A stretch of DNA of 64,000 bases from Sphingobium subterraneum. Its GTDB lineage: Bacteria > Pseudomonadota > Alphaproteobacteria > Sphingomonadales > Sphingomonadaceae. The position numbers and the translations under genes were made by a program. Position 1 is the stretch's first letter, and every line of letters begins with the position of its first letter. The stretch lies in the NCBI RefSeq assembly GCF_014199435.1, contig NZ_JACIJP010000005.1:124001-188000 (forward strand). The letters run 5' to 3'. Positions 1 to 8,597 of this stretch are shown piece after piece. Under the pieces are notes generated by a model. It saw only the letters and a program-made list of their open reading frames with translations, was not told the origin of the DNA and searched no databases.

Positions 1-1
1 C

Positions 2-328
2 GAAGCGAAGGACTTTACCGAGCTGGCCGATGATTTTGCGGCGGCCGGAGTGCCGGTGATCGGTGTGTCGAAGGACAAGCCGGCCAAGCTCAAGAAGTTC
101 GCGGACAAATATGGGCTGAACGTCATCCTCGGGTCGGACGAGCAGGGTGGATTTTGCGAGGCGTTTGGCACGTGGGTCGAAAAATCGATGTATGGGCGCA
201 GCTATATGGGTATTGCCCGGGCGACATTCCTGATCGACGGCGCAGGCAAGATCGTGCGCGTCTGGCCGGCGGTGAAGGTCAAGGGTCATGCCGCTGAGGT
301 GCTGGAGGCCGTGAAGGCCCTTGGCTGA
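2..328 (+). CDS. bcp: Thioredoxin-dependent peroxiredoxin of the Bcp/PrxQ type (3' part only)
   Basis: The 5' end lies outside the window; about 108 C-terminal codons are visible. The frame reads through GVSKDKPAKLKKFADKYGL, LGSDEQG and RATFLIDGAGKI, the usual C-terminal half of the Bcp/PrxQ thioredoxin fold. Known role of the family: reduction of H2O2 and organic hydroperoxides in the cytosol with electrons from thioredoxin. The peroxidatic cysteine lies in the missing N-terminal part, so catalytic competence cannot be judged. The stop overlaps or closely precedes the next gene, which suggests one transcript. Confidence 0.9.
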   Translation, partial: EAKDFTELADDFAAAGVPVIGVSKDKPAKLKKFADKYGLNVILGSDEQGGFCEAFGTWVEKSMYGRSYMGIARATFLIDGAGKIVRVWPAVKVKGHAAEVLEAVKALG

Positions 329-347
329 GCGAAGCGAGGTCGAAAGC

Positions 348-1136
348 TTGAGCATTGCCGCCGCCTGCCGCGCGGTGATGTTGTGCGCAGATCCCGGTGC
401 GAAGCTGATGACGGCGCGTGCGGTGGCGCGGGGCTGGCGCGCGGGGCGGATTGCCCACCAGTTCGATTGCGCCATGCCGGACCGGCCTGCGCGACCGGCT
501 ACGCCCGAACTTCTGCCGCCCAGTCGGATGCCCCGGCGTGGAAAGGGTGGGTCGCTGCGCTCCCGGATCCATATGCTTCACGCGCTTGCGCATATCGAGT
601 TTGTCGCCATCGATCTGGCATTCGACTTGATCGGCCGTTTTGGCGCGGAAATGCCACGCGATTTTGTCGATGACTGGATCGCGGTGGGCGCCGACGAAGC
701 GATGCATTTTGCCGTGCTCAACCGGCGGCTGCGCGCTTTGGGTAGCCAATATGGTGCGTGTCCGGCGCATGATGGGCTTTGGCAGGCGGCCAGCGAGACG
801 GCAGGCGACGTGACGGCACGCTTGGCCATTGTGCCCATGGTGCTGGAAGCGCGCGCCCTCGACATCACTCCGCTCACGATAGAACGATTCGCGCAGGCAG
901 ATGACGCGATGAGTGCGCGAATCTTAACGCGAATCCTGCGGGATGAGGTGAACCACGTCTCTGCCGGGACGAAATGGTTTAAATTCGCGGCGAATCGAAT
1001 AGGGGTAAGTGCCCCGAATCACTGGCAAATGCTTGTTAATCGGCACTTCCGGGGGTCCGTTAAGCCTCCGTTCAACGACTCAGCGCGCGACGAGGCCGGT
1101 TTAACGCGGGAATACTACGCCGCGCTTGCCTATTAA
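348..1136 (+). CDS. DUF455-type ferritin-like domain protein
   Basis: About 262 residues. The central part has the four-helix ferritin-like pattern with carboxylate/histidine pairs typical of a di-iron site: HALAHIEFVAIDLAFD, ADEAMHFAVL, LEARALD and DEVNHVSAGTKW. This matches the COG2833/DUF455 family, whose substrate is unknown; a relation to di-iron hydroxylases such as MiaE is inference. Two starts are possible: TTG at 321, overlapping bcp by 8 bp, and TTG at 348 preceded by GAGGTCGAAAGC. The second is preferred for its GAGG. Likely co-transcribed with bcp. Confidence 0.75.
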   Translation: MSIAAACRAVMLCADPGAKLMTARAVARGWRAGRIAHQFDCAMPDRPARPATPELLPPSRMPRRGKGGSLRSRIHMLHALAHIEFVAIDLAFDLIGRFGAEMPRDFVDDWIAVGADEAMHFAVLNRRLRALGSQYGACPAHDGLWQAASETAGDVTARLAIVPMVLEARALDITPLTIERFAQADDAMSARILTRILRDEVNHVSAGTKWFKFAANRIGVSAPNHWQMLVNRHFRGSVKPPFNDSARDEAGLTREYYAALAY

Positions 1137-1232
1137 CCCTCCTTTGGCAGACATGATGCCAACAGCAGACGCACTGCTGAAACATATAGAGGGACCAAAA
1201 GCGGAAACCGCTTGTCCCAAAGCCGGGGTCGC

Positions 1233-2000
1233 ATGCTGCCTGTAGTGAATGTCAACGTCGCGTCGAATATTTTGTTCCAGAAAATATCCGCAGTTTCCAA
1301 AGCCTTGGCTGGCGCCGCAATCGTCGCCTGCTGCTGTGCCGCGATGCCCCTTCAGGCACGCAACGTCCCGCTCGATGACGACGGTCCGTATAGCGACGAC
1401 CTGACGGAAGCAGCCCAGCCTGCCATCGCTGGTGCAACCGGCAGCGACGCGACCTTCAACTCGCTGTTTTCCAGCTGGCAGCGCATGGACAATGGAGGCA
1501 TCGTTTCCGCTCCGCGCCAGGCGATCTATATTCCTTCCGGCCGCCCGGTGGAGAAGCTTGAGCTGACCAGCAACTATGGCGTACGCGCCGATCCGTTCAA
1601 CGGTCAGGCCCGTATGCACAAGGGCATCGACATCCCTGGTCCGGTCGGCACGCCGGTCTATGCGACTGCGGATGGCATCGTCAGCCGCTCGGAACGCTCC
1701 AGCGGGTATGGCAATCTTGTTGCCATCAACCATGGAAACGAGCTTGAAACCCGTTACGGCCATCTGTCCCGCCTGTTGGTTTCCGCCAATGAGCGTGTGA
1801 AGCGCGGCCAGCTGATTGGCCTGATGGGCTCCACCGGCCGTTCGACGGGAAGCCACCTGCATTACGAGATCCGCATCGCGGGCGCAGCGATCAACCCTCT
1901 GCCGTTTGTAACCGGGTCGGAACGCGCCATGGCGCTCAATTCGACGCCGCCTGTCGCCATGGGTGGTCCGCGCCCCAGCGACGAAGCCAAGATCAAGTGA
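1233..2000 (+). CDS. M23 family metallopeptidase (LytM/peptidoglycan endopeptidase type), exported
   Basis: About 255 residues from ATG 1233; a TTG at 1212 would add seven. A hydrophobic stretch (ALAGAAIVACCCAAMPLQA) acts as signal peptide. The C-terminal half is a LytM domain: HKGID supplies the first zinc His and Asp, followed by GTPVYATADGIV, YGNLVAINHGN, TRYGHLS and the HLHYEIR motif with the remaining ligand. Family members cleave peptidoglycan cross-links or, when degenerate, activate amidases; the zinc ligands here look intact. No coiled coil is seen, so it is not an EnvC. The gene stands alone after a 96-bp gap. Confidence 0.88.
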   Translation: MLPVVNVNVASNILFQKISAVSKALAGAAIVACCCAAMPLQARNVPLDDDGPYSDDLTEAAQPAIAGATGSDATFNSLFSSWQRMDNGGIVSAPRQAIYIPSGRPVEKLELTSNYGVRADPFNGQARMHKGIDIPGPVGTPVYATADGIVSRSERSSGYGNLVAINHGNELETRYGHLSRLLVSANERVKRGQLIGLMGSTGRSTGSHLHYEIRIAGAAINPLPFVTGSERAMALNSTPPVAMGGPRPSDEAKIK

Positions 2001-2078
2001 TGTACCGCCGCGCCTGACGCGGCTGTTCTTTAGGGGGACGTCCTTGTCGGGGGCGTGCCGTGCGCCTATGTTGCACCT

Positions 2079-2405
2079 ATGACCGATATTGCCCTGACAC
2101 CCTCTGCCGCATCGCGCGTCGCGACCATCGCCAGCAAACAGGGCAAGCCCGCCATCCTGCGTCTCGCGGTCGAGGGCGGGGGCTGCTCCGGGTTCCAGTA
2201 CCGCTTTGGCCTTGCCGATACCGTGGAGGGTGACGATCTCGCGGTAGAGACCGACGGCGTGACGTTGGTGGTGGACGCGGTCAGCCTCGACCTCGTGCGC
2301 GGCGCGGCTGTTGATTATATCGAAGATCTGGGCGGGGCAGCGTTCAAGGTGACGAATCCCAATGCAACGGCCGGGTGTGGCTGTGGATCGAGCTTCTCCA
2401 TCTAA
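2079..2405 (+). CDS. erpA: Iron-sulfur cluster carrier/insertion protein (ErpA/IscA-like A-type carrier)
   Basis: 108 residues from ATG 2079. The HesB-like fold carries the three conserved cysteines: one in GGGCSGFQY and two in the C-terminal GCGCGSSFSI. The family accepts Fe-S clusters from the scaffold and hands them to apo-proteins; clients in this window could include FdsB and FdsA (inference). ErpA and IscA cannot be separated with certainty here, as no isc or suf genes are adjacent. The stop codon lies in the first unit of an 11-bp tandem repeat. Confidence 0.85.
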   Translation: MTDIALTPSAASRVATIASKQGKPAILRLAVEGGGCSGFQYRFGLADTVEGDDLAVETDGVTLVVDAVSLDLVRGAAVDYIEDLGGAAFKVTNPNATAGCGCGSSFSI

Positions 2406-2440
2406 CGCCCATCTAACGCCCTTCTAACGCCCTTCTAACG
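2400..2440 (+). repeat. 11-bp tandem repeat, about 3.7 units, containing the erpA stop codon
   Basis: The unit is WTCTAACGCCC. Units begin at 2400, 2411 and 2422, with a partial unit at 2433. Each carries TAA, and the first TAA is the erpA stop. The spacing equals one helical turn. It is most simply a slippage product. Confidence 0.8.
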
Positions 2441-2518
2441 GTACGGGTTGGCGGTGTAACATATTTGTCCGCACTCTGCGCTTGACGCCGCCACCGCTTT
2501 CCGCTCCCTCTTGCCGCC

Positions 2519-3289
2519 ATGCGTATCGCGACATTCAACATCAACGGCATCAAGGCGCGTCTGCCGCGCCTGATCGAGTGGCTGGACGAGACCCGGCCCG
2601 ACATCGCCTGCCTTCAGGAAATCAAGACCTCGGACGAGACGTTTCCGGTCAAGGATATCGAGGCCACCGGTTATGGCGCGCTGTGGCACGGGCAGAAGGG
2701 GTTCAATGGCGTCGCCATCCTCGCGCGCGGCGCGACGCCGGTAGAGGTACTGCGCGGCCTGCCCGGCGAGGCAGAGGACGAGCATAGCCGCTATATCGAA
2801 GCGGACGTGCATGGCGTGCGGGTCGCGTCGATCTACCTACCCAATGGCAATCCGCAGCCTGGGCCGAAATTTGATTACAAGCTGCGCTGGATGAAGCGTC
2901 TGCGCGCCCGCGCTGCGGAGATCTGGGCCGAGGAAATCCCTGCGATTCTTGCCGGGGACTATAATGTCATCCCCTATGATCGCGATACCTATTCGGTCCG
3001 CGCGATGCAGGACGACGCGCTGATGCAGCCGGAAAGCCGCGCCGCCTATCGCGCGCTCACCGGGGACGGCTGGACCGACGCGCTGGCGAGCCGCCACCCG
3101 GAGGGCGGGGTGTGGACATACTGGGATTATCAGATGAACGCCTGGCCCCGCAATGCGGGCTTCCGCATCGATCATCTGCTGCTGTCTCCTGGCGCTGCGG
3201 ACCGCCTAACCGATGCGCAGGTCGACAAGGAATATCGCGGCCGGGAAAAGGCCAGCGACCATGCACCGGTGTGGATCGAACTGCGATAG
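2519..3289 (+). CDS. xthA: Exodeoxyribonuclease III
   Basis: 256 residues, the normal length. The full endonuclease/exonuclease/phosphatase signature is present: MRIATFNINGIKARL, the metal-binding Glu in CLQEIKT, YLPNGNP, GDYNVIPYDRD, and the C-terminal FRIDHLLLS and SDHAPVW with the catalytic Asp-His. The enzyme cuts abasic sites and trims 3' ends in base-excision repair. It begins at an ATG about 110 bp after erpA. Confidence 0.95.
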   Translation: MRIATFNINGIKARLPRLIEWLDETRPDIACLQEIKTSDETFPVKDIEATGYGALWHGQKGFNGVAILARGATPVEVLRGLPGEAEDEHSRYIEADVHGVRVASIYLPNGNPQPGPKFDYKLRWMKRLRARAAEIWAEEIPAILAGDYNVIPYDRDTYSVRAMQDDALMQPESRAAYRALTGDGWTDALASRHPEGGVWTYWDYQMNAWPRNAGFRIDHLLLSPGAADRLTDAQVDKEYRGREKASDHAPVWIELR

Positions 3290-3344
3290 GCAAACGTTTC
3301 TGCGGCGGCGCGCCTGCCCTGTGTCTAAAATAGCGAACCGGACC

Positions 3345-3372
3345 TTGAACGCCGTCCGCCGCGGTCTATGTT
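3345..3372 (+). promoter_or_regulatory. Possible sigma-70-like promoter upstream of the zinc-ribbon gene
   Basis: TTGAAC (3345-3350) and TATGTT (3367-3372) are separated by 16 bp, within the 230-bp gap after xthA. The assignment rests on similarity to the consensus only. Confidence 0.3.
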
Positions 3373-3403
3373 ATAAGGGCGGGCCGGGCCCCTCTGGCGA
3401 TCG

Positions 3404-3436
3404 CTCGATGCGGTCGCGATGTCGGACCGCATCGAG
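3404..3436. promoter_or_regulatory. Perfect 12-bp inverted repeat with 9-nt spacer
   Basis: The arms CTCGATGCGGTC (3404-3415) and GACCGCATCGAG (3425-3436) are exact reverse complements. No T-run follows, so it is not a standard terminator. It lies 81 bp before the zinc-ribbon start and could be an operator or a leader hairpin. Confidence 0.6.
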
Positions 3437-3516
3437 TGCGCTCGGTGCCCATTGCGGCCAGGGGTTTTACCTTACCGGCGCCTTCGATCGATCCGACCGA
3501 TTTTTTGGAGGTATAT

Positions 3517-3795
3517 GTGACGTCAGCCCATAACATGCCCTGTCCCGTCTGTAAGGTTCCCCTCGCCATGAGTGACCGGCAGGGAGTGGAGATCGATTAT
3601 TGCCCGCAATGCCGTGGCGTCTGGCTTGATCGTGGCGAACTCGACAAGATTATTGAGCGCAGCGCTAGCGAGGCTGCGCCCCGCGCCCAACCGACCGTCT
3701 CCGTGCCCCCACATCAGGGTTACGGCCATCCAAAGGACCAGCGCTATGGCTATCCCAAGCGGCGGAAGTCGTTTCTGGAGGAGCTGTTCGACTGA
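3517..3795 (+). CDS. Small TFIIB-type zinc-ribbon protein
   Basis: 92 residues. The N-terminal part has two CxxC pairs, MPCPVCKVPLAM and DYCPQCRGVWLDRGELDKI, the zf-TFIIB signature of small bacterial proteins of unknown function. The C-terminus is basic and rich in Tyr, Gly and Lys, ending in KSFLEELFD. GTG 3517 is chosen as start because GGAGG lies at 3507-3511 with 5-bp spacing; an ATG at 3535 is the alternative. It stands alone between xthA and the convergent rel gene. Confidence 0.8.
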   Translation: MTSAHNMPCPVCKVPLAMSDRQGVEIDYCPQCRGVWLDRGELDKIIERSASEAAPRAQPTVSVPPHQGYGHPKDQRYGYPKRRKSFLEELFD

Positions 3796-3867
3796 CGGAC
3801 GAGGGCGTTGAGGGCCGGGCATCGATAGGATGGCCGGCCTCCTGCTGAATCGTTCTGCATCTTTGGC

Positions 3868-5964
3868 CTAAACCCGGTCCGCCTGCGCGACACAATCCAG
3901 TGCGCGCAGCGCGGAGACGATGCGCATCAGATGCTGCGCGTCGGCGACCTCCAGATCGATGATGTCGGTGTGGAACGGGCCGTCGCGGTTCACCAGTTGC
4001 AGGTTGAGGATGTTCGCCTTGTTGACGCCGAAGATGTTCGACACAGCAGCAAGCGTGCCGGGCTGGTTTTTCACCACAACCTGCAGCCGCGCGGTGCCGC
4101 CCTTGGACTTGCTGTCCCAGTAGAGGTCGACCCAGTCATCGTCCTGCCCGCTTTCCAGCGCCATGCAGTCGATCGTGTGCACCTCGATCGGTTCGCCTGT
4201 GCGGCGGATGCCGACAATGCGGTCGCCCGGCACGGGGTGGCAGCAATCGCCCAGCTTGTATGCGATGCCGGGCGTCAGACCACGGATCGACACCGGGTTG
4301 TGCTGGCGCGGGGCATGGTCCTCGGCTCCCTCACCGGTGGTTGACCCGGGTATCAGCGCTTCCATCACCTCAGCATCGGTCACACGGTGGGTCGCGATGG
4401 CGATCATCAGTGCGGGCCGGTCGTCCAGTTTCAGGCGCTTGAGCGCGGCCTTGATCGCCTTTTCCCCGACAGCAACGGGCAGGCGGCCGACGATTTCCTC
4501 AAAGATGTTCTCGCCCAGAGCGATCATCTCGTCGCGTTGCTTGTGCCGGATGTACCGGCGGATGGCGGTGCGGGCCTTGGCGGTGATCGCGAAGGCGAGC
4601 CAGCTTGGCTGCGGTTCCTGCCCCTGGCTTTTGAGGATTTCGACCTGATCGCCGTTTTCCAGGATCGTACGCAGCGGCACGACGCGCCCGTTGACCTTCG
4701 CGCCAACCGTCTGGTCGCCCAGGCTGGTGTGGATCGCATAGGCAAAATCAACGGGCGTCGACCCCTTGGGCAACTGGTGCAGTTCGCCCTTGGGCGTGAA
4801 TGCGAAGATACGGTCCTGATACATGGCGAGCCGCGTGTTTTCGAGCAGCTCTTCCGCGTCGTGGCTCTGTTCCAGAATTTCGATCAAGTCGCGTAGCCAT
4901 GCCGCCTGACCGTCGGGCTGTGCCGATCCATCGCGCTTGTAGGCCCAGTGCGCGGCAAGCCCGAACTCGTTCTCCCGGTGCATCTCGGCGCTACGGATCT
5001 GCACCTCGATCCGCGCATTTTCGCCGTGGATGACCGTGGTGTGGATCGATCGATAGCCGTTGCGCTTGGGGGTCGAGATATAATCCTTGAATCGGCCCGG
5101 CACCATCTTGAACTTGCGATGGATGATGCCGAGCGCGCGGTAGCAATCGTCCGCATCCTTGGCGATCACGCGGAACGCCATGACGTCGGTCAGCTGCTCG
5201 AAGCTGATGTGCCGTTCCTGCATCTTCTTCCAGATGGAATAAGGATGCTTTTCGCGGCCCGATACATTGACCTTCAGCCCCGCGCTGCCGAGCAGCAGTT
5301 GGAGACCGGACGCGATCCGCGCGACCTTGTCCCCGCCGCCTTCCTTCAGCTGCTCCAGTCGACGGGTGATGCTGTCATAGGCTTCGGGTTCGAGCTGCTG
5401 AAAGGCGAGCAGCTGCATCTCGCGCATGAAGTCGTACATGCCGATCCGCTCGGCGAGCGGCGCATAGATTTCCATCGTCTCGCGCGCGATACGGCGACGT
5501 TTGTCGACATTCTGTATGAAATGGAGCGTGCGCATGTTGTGCAGTCGGTCGGCGAGCTTCACCAGCAGCACGCGGATGTCGTCCGACATGGCGAGCAGGA
5601 ACTTGCGCAGGTTTTCGGCCGCGCGTTCGTTTTCCGACTGCGCCTCGATCTTGCTAAGCTTCGTCACGCCGTCGACGAGCCGCGCGATTTCCGGCCCGAA
5701 GAGCTGCTCGATCTCCTCGAATGTCACGAGGGTGTCCTCGATCGTGTCATGAAGCAGCGCCGTTACGATCGTCGCGTCGTCCATGTAGAAATCGGTCAAT
5801 ATACCCGCGACCTCGATCGGGTGGCTGAAATAGGGATCGCCGCTGGCGCGTTTTTGCGATCCGTGCTTCTGCACCGAGAACACATAGGCACGGTTGATCA
5901 TCGCCTCGTCCGCGTTCGGATCGTAGCGCTTTACCCGTTCGACAAGCTCGTACTGACGCAACAT
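3868..5964 (-). CDS. rsh: Bifunctional (p)ppGpp synthetase/hydrolase (Rel/Spo homolog)
   Basis: 698 residues from ATG 5964. The order is as in long RSH enzymes: an HD hydrolase domain with the intact HDTIED motif (about residues 30-180), a RelA/SpoT synthetase domain (RFKDYISTPKRNGYRSIHT, EVQIRSAEMH), a TGS domain (IFAFTPKGELHQLPKG) and a C-terminal ACT domain (VVVKNQPGTLAAVSN). An intact hydrolase motif plus a synthetase motif points to the single bifunctional enzyme usual in alphaproteobacteria, making and degrading the stringent-response alarmone. It is divergent from the HxlR regulator across 128 bp. Confidence 0.95.
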   Translation of the reverse strand: MLRQYELVERVKRYDPNADEAMINRAYVFSVQKHGSQKRASGDPYFSHPIEVAGILTDFYMDDATIVTALLHDTIEDTLVTFEEIEQLFGPEIARLVDGVTKLSKIEAQSENERAAENLRKFLLAMSDDIRVLLVKLADRLHNMRTLHFIQNVDKRRRIARETMEIYAPLAERIGMYDFMREMQLLAFQQLEPEAYDSITRRLEQLKEGGGDKVARIASGLQLLLGSAGLKVNVSGREKHPYSIWKKMQERHISFEQLTDVMAFRVIAKDADDCYRALGIIHRKFKMVPGRFKDYISTPKRNGYRSIHTTVIHGENARIEVQIRSAEMHRENEFGLAAHWAYKRDGSAQPDGQAAWLRDLIEILEQSHDAEELLENTRLAMYQDRIFAFTPKGELHQLPKGSTPVDFAYAIHTSLGDQTVGAKVNGRVVPLRTILENGDQVEILKSQGQEPQPSWLAFAITAKARTAIRRYIRHKQRDEMIALGENIFEEIVGRLPVAVGEKAIKAALKRLKLDDRPALMIAIATHRVTDAEVMEALIPGSTTGEGAEDHAPRQHNPVSIRGLTPGIAYKLGDCCHPVPGDRIVGIRRTGEPIEVHTIDCMALESGQDDDWVDLYWDSKSKGGTARLQVVVKNQPGTLAAVSNIFGVNKANILNLQLVNRDGPFHTDIIDLEVADAQHLMRIVSALRALDCVAQADRV

Positions 5965-6092
5965 GGTGAAGACGATGTGGGCGAAGGATGGGCAGGCGCA
6001 ACTAAAAAACGCGCGGGGGCGCGAATTATCGTAAGGTGTCGCCGTGAAGCCCGCTTTTGCAACAATGGACAAATTGCTCTATCCTGCCCGCC

Positions 6093-6602
6093 ATGGTCCA
6101 TGAATCGACCCCCCGGTGGGAAAATTGTCCGCTGCCCGACGCGCTCGAAGTGATCGGGGAGCGCTGGTCGTTTCTCATCCTGCGCGGCGCGATGTCGGGA
6201 TTGCGGCATTTCGAGGAATTCCAGTCGTCTCTGGGTATCGCGCGCAACATCCTGTCCAACCGCCTGACGCGGATGGTGGATAACGGCATATTGGACCGTC
6301 AGGTCATGGACTGCGACAAGCGACGCGTCGAATATCGCCTGACGTGCAAGGGGCGGGCGTTGGGCCCGGTCATGATAGCCCTGCGCCAGTGGGCGGAAAA
6401 GTGGGAGCGCGGCGCGCCGTGCACGCCAAGGCTGGTAGATCGGCGCGACCGGCAACCGGTTCAGGAAGTGGTTGTGTTGGCCCAGGACGGACGGCGTCTG
6501 GAAACGGCGGACATTTTGTGGATCGATCTTGCCGGAGACGATCGACCCCAAGGGGCGCTGCGGGAAAACGCGCCGATTGCGTCCGTCCAACAGATTGCGT
6601 AA
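6093..6602 (+). CDS. HxlR-family winged-helix transcriptional regulator
   Basis: 169 residues from ATG 6093. The motif series NCPLPDALEVIGERWSFLIL, GLRHFEEFQSSLGIARNILSNRL and YRLTCKGRALGPVM is the MarR-like HxlR (DUF24) fold, including the near-N-terminal cysteine often used for redox or aldehyde sensing. A roughly 55-residue tail follows the domain. The target is unknown; such regulators often control divergent or adjacent genes, but the neighbour across 128 bp is rsh, an unlikely sole target. Confidence 0.85.
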   Translation: MVHESTPRWENCPLPDALEVIGERWSFLILRGAMSGLRHFEEFQSSLGIARNILSNRLTRMVDNGILDRQVMDCDKRRVEYRLTCKGRALGPVMIALRQWAEKWERGAPCTPRLVDRRDRQPVQEVVVLAQDGRRLETADILWIDLAGDDRPQGALRENAPIASVQQIA

Positions 6603-6648
6603 GAAACGGGTTCGCAGCCCGGATTTTTGCCGTTAGGATCGGGCCATA

Positions 6649-7755
6649 ATGTCCGTTATCTCCGTCAACCCCTTCCAGCCCAAGCCTTTTTTCCAGGACA
6701 AGAACCGGGCGTTCTGGAACCTGCAGTCGGTCGGCTGGGCAGGCGCGTTCATCTTGCGCGGCATATCGGGTTTGGCGAACGGGCAGCCGCTCTCGTTTCT
6801 GGTGCCCGTGCTGATCTCGACCATCACCGGCTATTCGCTGACGCTGCTGATGGCGGTGATTTTCCGGTTCCTGCTGACGCAACGACCGGTCATAACCTGG
6901 ACACTCTCTATCGTCGTGGTGCTGGTTGCGGCCGGAGCAGGTGCATTCATCGACGCATGGGTGTTCACCACACAGAACCGGTCGAGTGAGGCTGTGGGTC
7001 TCCAGTTGCTGCTGGGCACCTATTATCTCACCGTTACGCTGCTGTTCGCGTGGTCCGCGCTCTATTATGCGATCAATTTCTATCTGACGGTTGAGGAGCA
7101 GGCCGACCAGCTGCTCCACCTGGAAAATCAGGCGTCGAGCGCGCAGCTTGCGATGTTGCGCTACCAGCTCAATCCGCATTTCCTGTTCAACACGTTGAAC
7201 AGCATATCCACGCTCGTTCTCCTGAAGCAGACCGACCGGGCAAACGCCATGCTTTCGCGATTATCGTCGTTCCTGCGTTACACCCTCATCAACGAGCCGA
7301 CGGCGTTAGTGCCGCTGGCGCAGGAAGTGGAGACGTTGAAACTGTATCTGGAAATCGAGAAGATGCGTTTTGAGGACCGGCTGCGCGCGTCGTTCGAGAT
7401 CGACCCGGCAGTGGCGCAGGCGCATCTGCCCTCGCTGCTGCTGCAACCGCTCGTCGAAAACGCTATTAAATATGCCGTCACGCCGAAGGAGGAAGGCGCA
7501 GAAATTACCATCATTGCGCAGCCTGCCGGTGAAAATGTTCAGATCATCGTGTCCGACACGGGTCCGGGATTGAATCAGGAAGCGCCACGGCCAAGTCTGT
7601 CAACCGGCGTAGGGTTGGTCAACATACGCGACCGATTAAGTCAGGCCTTTGGGGAACGACATCGGTTTGAGACGCGTTCTACGCCGGGCGGAGGTTTTAT
7701 CGTTACGATCGAACTGCCGCACTTGACCGCACAGGATTTGAAAGAGGCCGCATGA
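6649..7755 (+). CDS. LytS/YehU-type sensor histidine kinase
   Basis: 368 residues. Four or more hydrophobic segments fill about residues 20-150, followed by the His_kinase motif with the phospho-acceptor His in YQLNPHFLFNTLNSIS and an HATPase domain (LLLQPLVENAIKYAV, DTGPGLN, GVGLVNIRDRL). There is no separate periplasmic domain, so the signal may be sensed in or near the membrane. It overlaps the response-regulator gene by 4 bp (ATGA), so the two are translationally coupled. Confidence 0.9.
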   Translation: MSVISVNPFQPKPFFQDKNRAFWNLQSVGWAGAFILRGISGLANGQPLSFLVPVLISTITGYSLTLLMAVIFRFLLTQRPVITWTLSIVVVLVAAGAGAFIDAWVFTTQNRSSEAVGLQLLLGTYYLTVTLLFAWSALYYAINFYLTVEEQADQLLHLENQASSAQLAMLRYQLNPHFLFNTLNSISTLVLLKQTDRANAMLSRLSSFLRYTLINEPTALVPLAQEVETLKLYLEIEKMRFEDRLRASFEIDPAVAQAHLPSLLLQPLVENAIKYAVTPKEEGAEITIIAQPAGENVQIIVSDTGPGLNQEAPRPSLSTGVGLVNIRDRLSQAFGERHRFETRSTPGGGFIVTIELPHLTAQDLKEAA

Positions 7756-8558
7756 CTATCCGCACCATCCTTGTTGATGACGAAAGCCTGGCCATACAGG
7801 GATTGAAATTGCGGCTCGAAGCGCATGAGGACGTGGAAATCGTGGAGACCTGCCAGAACGGGCGGGAAGCGATCCGCGCGATCAAGACGCACAAGCCCGA
7901 TCTCGTCTTTCTCGATATCCAGATGCCTGGCTTCGATGGATTTTCCGTTGTGCAGGGGACAATGGAGATCGAACCGCCGCTTTTCGTCTTTGTTACTGCC
8001 TATTCCGACCACGCCATCCGCGCGTTCGAGGCACAGGCCGTCGACTATCTGATGAAGCCTGTGGACGAGCAGCGTCTCGCCGACGCGCTTGACCGCGTCC
8101 GCCAGCGTTTGGGGGAAAAGCGACAGGTTCAGGAAGCCGAGCGCCTGCGCGGCGTGCTGGCGGAAATCGCGCCTGAAGCCATGTCCGATTTCGCGGCGAG
8201 CGAGGAAGACGAGGGCCACGCGGCCAGCCGCTACGAAAAGCTGCTCAACATCAAGGATCGCGGGCAGATTTTCCGCGTGGATGTCGACAGCATCGAACGG
8301 ATTGATGCGGCCGGCGACTATATGTGCATCTACACGGCGGACAATTCACTGATCCTGCGAGAGACGATGAAGGATCTGGAGAAGCGGCTCGACCCGCGCA
8401 ATTTCCAGCGCGTGCACCGCTCGACCATTGTCAACCTGTCCCAGGTGCGGCAGGTGAAGCCCCACACCAATGGCGAATGCTTTCTCGTGCTGGAATCAGG
8501 CGCGCAGGTGAAGGTCAGCCGGTCTTACCGCGATGTGGTTGCGCGCTTCGTCCATTGA
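7752..8558 (+). CDS. LytTR-family response regulator
   Basis: 268 residues. The receiver domain starts at residue 2 (TILVDDESLAIQG) with the phosphoryl-accepting Asp in PDLVFLDIQMPG and the Lys in DYLMKPVDEQRL. The C-terminal LytTR DNA-binding domain includes IERIDAAGDYMCIY, LEKRLDPRNFQRVHRSTIVNL and VKVSRSYRDVV. It is the partner of the upstream kinase. Targets cannot be read from the sequence. Confidence 0.92.
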   Translation: MTIRTILVDDESLAIQGLKLRLEAHEDVEIVETCQNGREAIRAIKTHKPDLVFLDIQMPGFDGFSVVQGTMEIEPPLFVFVTAYSDHAIRAFEAQAVDYLMKPVDEQRLADALDRVRQRLGEKRQVQEAERLRGVLAEIAPEAMSDFAASEEDEGHAASRYEKLLNIKDRGQIFRVDVDSIERIDAAGDYMCIYTADNSLILRETMKDLEKRLDPRNFQRVHRSTIVNLSQVRQVKPHTNGECFLVLESGAQVKVSRSYRDVVARFVH

Positions 8559-8597
8559 AACTGATGAGAGGCGAGGGCAGGACAGGCTGCCGCTCGC

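Noticed and set aside
318..350. Sequence resembling half of the palindromic repeat (GAGCGAAGCGAGGTCGAAAGC)
   Set aside because: Too short and too divergent from the two clear copies to call.
4948..6153. 401-codon plus-strand ORF opposite rsh
   Set aside because: It is the antisense frame of a well-conserved Rel/Spo gene and shows no family motif.
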